Shown here piece by piece: positions 63,394-64,000 of a stretch of DNA of 64,000 nucleotides. The translations under genes were made by a program, and so were the position numbers. The stretch is from Valencia hispanica (taxonomy: Eukaryota > Chordata > Actinopteri > Cyprinodontiformes > Valenciidae). The stretch spans positions 30,063,001-30,127,000 of the forward strand of contig OY747705.1 of NCBI GenBank assembly GCA_963556495.2. The letters run 5' to 3'. The notes under the pieces are model-generated. The model did no database searches. It worked only from the letters and a program-made list of their open reading frames with translations, and had not been told where the DNA came from. Each line of letters starts with the position of its first letter. Positions within the stretch are counted from its first letter, which is position 1.

Positions 63394-64000
63394 ATGGCAT
63401 ACACTGGAAATCAGGTAATCATTTGTTAAAAGGAGCAAAGGAGGACTTATTTTTGCAAACAACAGAACATAGTTATTTTCTTAGTTTAGATGCAAACGAT
63501 TTTAGCAGAGAAGGTAAAATCATGTTTGGGGTCACTGACCATGAGGCTAAACCAAAACCTGTAGGTTTTAGACATATGAAGCAATATCAAACCTTCATGG
63601 GACATAATAGGGTGATTTTTTTTTTAAATAACTAAAGATTTAGCAGATGTTCTTCATAATCTTAAATATAATTAAATTAGTACAACCCTGCAAAAACCTA
63701 ACAAACACAAACTGATTTTGCAGAAAAATAAGGCACAAAGCTCACGGAAACTATTTCCAGAAACAAATCTACAAATTAAGCACAAATTAAAACCTCAAGA
63801 TGAAAATAAACAATTAGGACATTCTATAGCATGAAAATTTAAAGTTTAGAATAGTATTTTTGCAGGTTTGGATGAAAATTTCAAGTCTGTTCCATTCATG
63901 CAGAATGTGGAGTTTGTGCGAACGGGCTACGGCAAGAATGCAGTGAGGGTGATGTACATTAAGAGACACGGGAGCCACCATGACATTATTGAGGTGAAGG
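63394..64000 (+). CDS. uox: urate oxidase (first two exons; runs off the window)
   Basis: Peroxisomal enzyme that oxidises urate on the way to allantoin; active in fish, dead in hominoids. Exon 1 (63394-63414) encodes MAYTGNQ and ends at a GTAATC donor. Exon 2 starts after the ATGCAG acceptor at 63904 and reads NVEFVRTGYGKNAVRVMYIK and on to EVK at the window edge. The V-E-F-V-R-T-G-Y-G-K start with the catalytic-site Lys is the family signature. The acceptor at 63904 was chosen because it keeps phase and matches the fish N terminus; acceptors at 63866 or 63886 are possible but less fitting. Confidence 0.85.

Overview
The window is a piece of teleost (probably acanthomorph) nuclear genome. 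Evidence: spliced vertebrate genes with AT-rich introns, an egg-yolk vitellogenin with a polyserine phosvitin, many Tc1/mariner copies, a Rex3-like LINE, hAT relics and long microsatellites. Gene order is vtg(-), ctbs(+), spata1(-), gng5(+), rpf1(-), two DNase II beta-like genes(-), then the start of uox(+). This matches the vertebrate block CTBS-SPATA1-GNG5-RPF1-DNASE2B-UOX, with vitellogenin at the CTBS end, where oviparous vertebrates keep it. All exon models were built by hand from splice sites, reading phase and family similarity; lengths and phases close exactly.

Layout. 1-9.2 kb is a gene-free repeat field: a hAT transposase relic split by a TAA-flanked MITE, a DIRS-like RNase H scrap, Tc1 relics and microsatellites. 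9.24-18.22 kb is a complete 34-exon A-type vitellogenin (1695 aa) on the minus strand. 18.2-21.8 kb is the divergent vtg/ctbs spacer, with a consensus oestrogen response element core at 19950-19962. 21.8-31.1 kb is ctbs (365 aa); its 5 kb intron 5 holds a Tc1 element that itself contains a hAT element with perfect 8-bp target duplications. 31.6-40.2 kb is spata1 (512 aa), with a Tc1, a Rex3 fragment, and a fold-back-like element inside another Tc1 relic. 41.1-42.5 kb is gng5 (68 aa). 44.66-49.3 kb is rpf1 (352 aa). 51.0-52.6 kb is a DNase II beta-like copy with an in-frame stop inside its second catalytic motif; 57.4-61.2 kb is an intact copy (351 aa). 63.4 kb to the end holds the first exons of uox.

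Functionally the neighbours are not one pathway: yolk precursor, lysosomal chitobiase, a sperm protein, a G-protein gamma subunit, a ribosome-assembly factor, acid DNases and urate oxidase. The block is held together by ancestry. I saw no new multi-gene system. The best second looks are the interrupted DNase copy, the ERE, the fold-back element with a CxxC/CxxC peptide, and the nested transposons.
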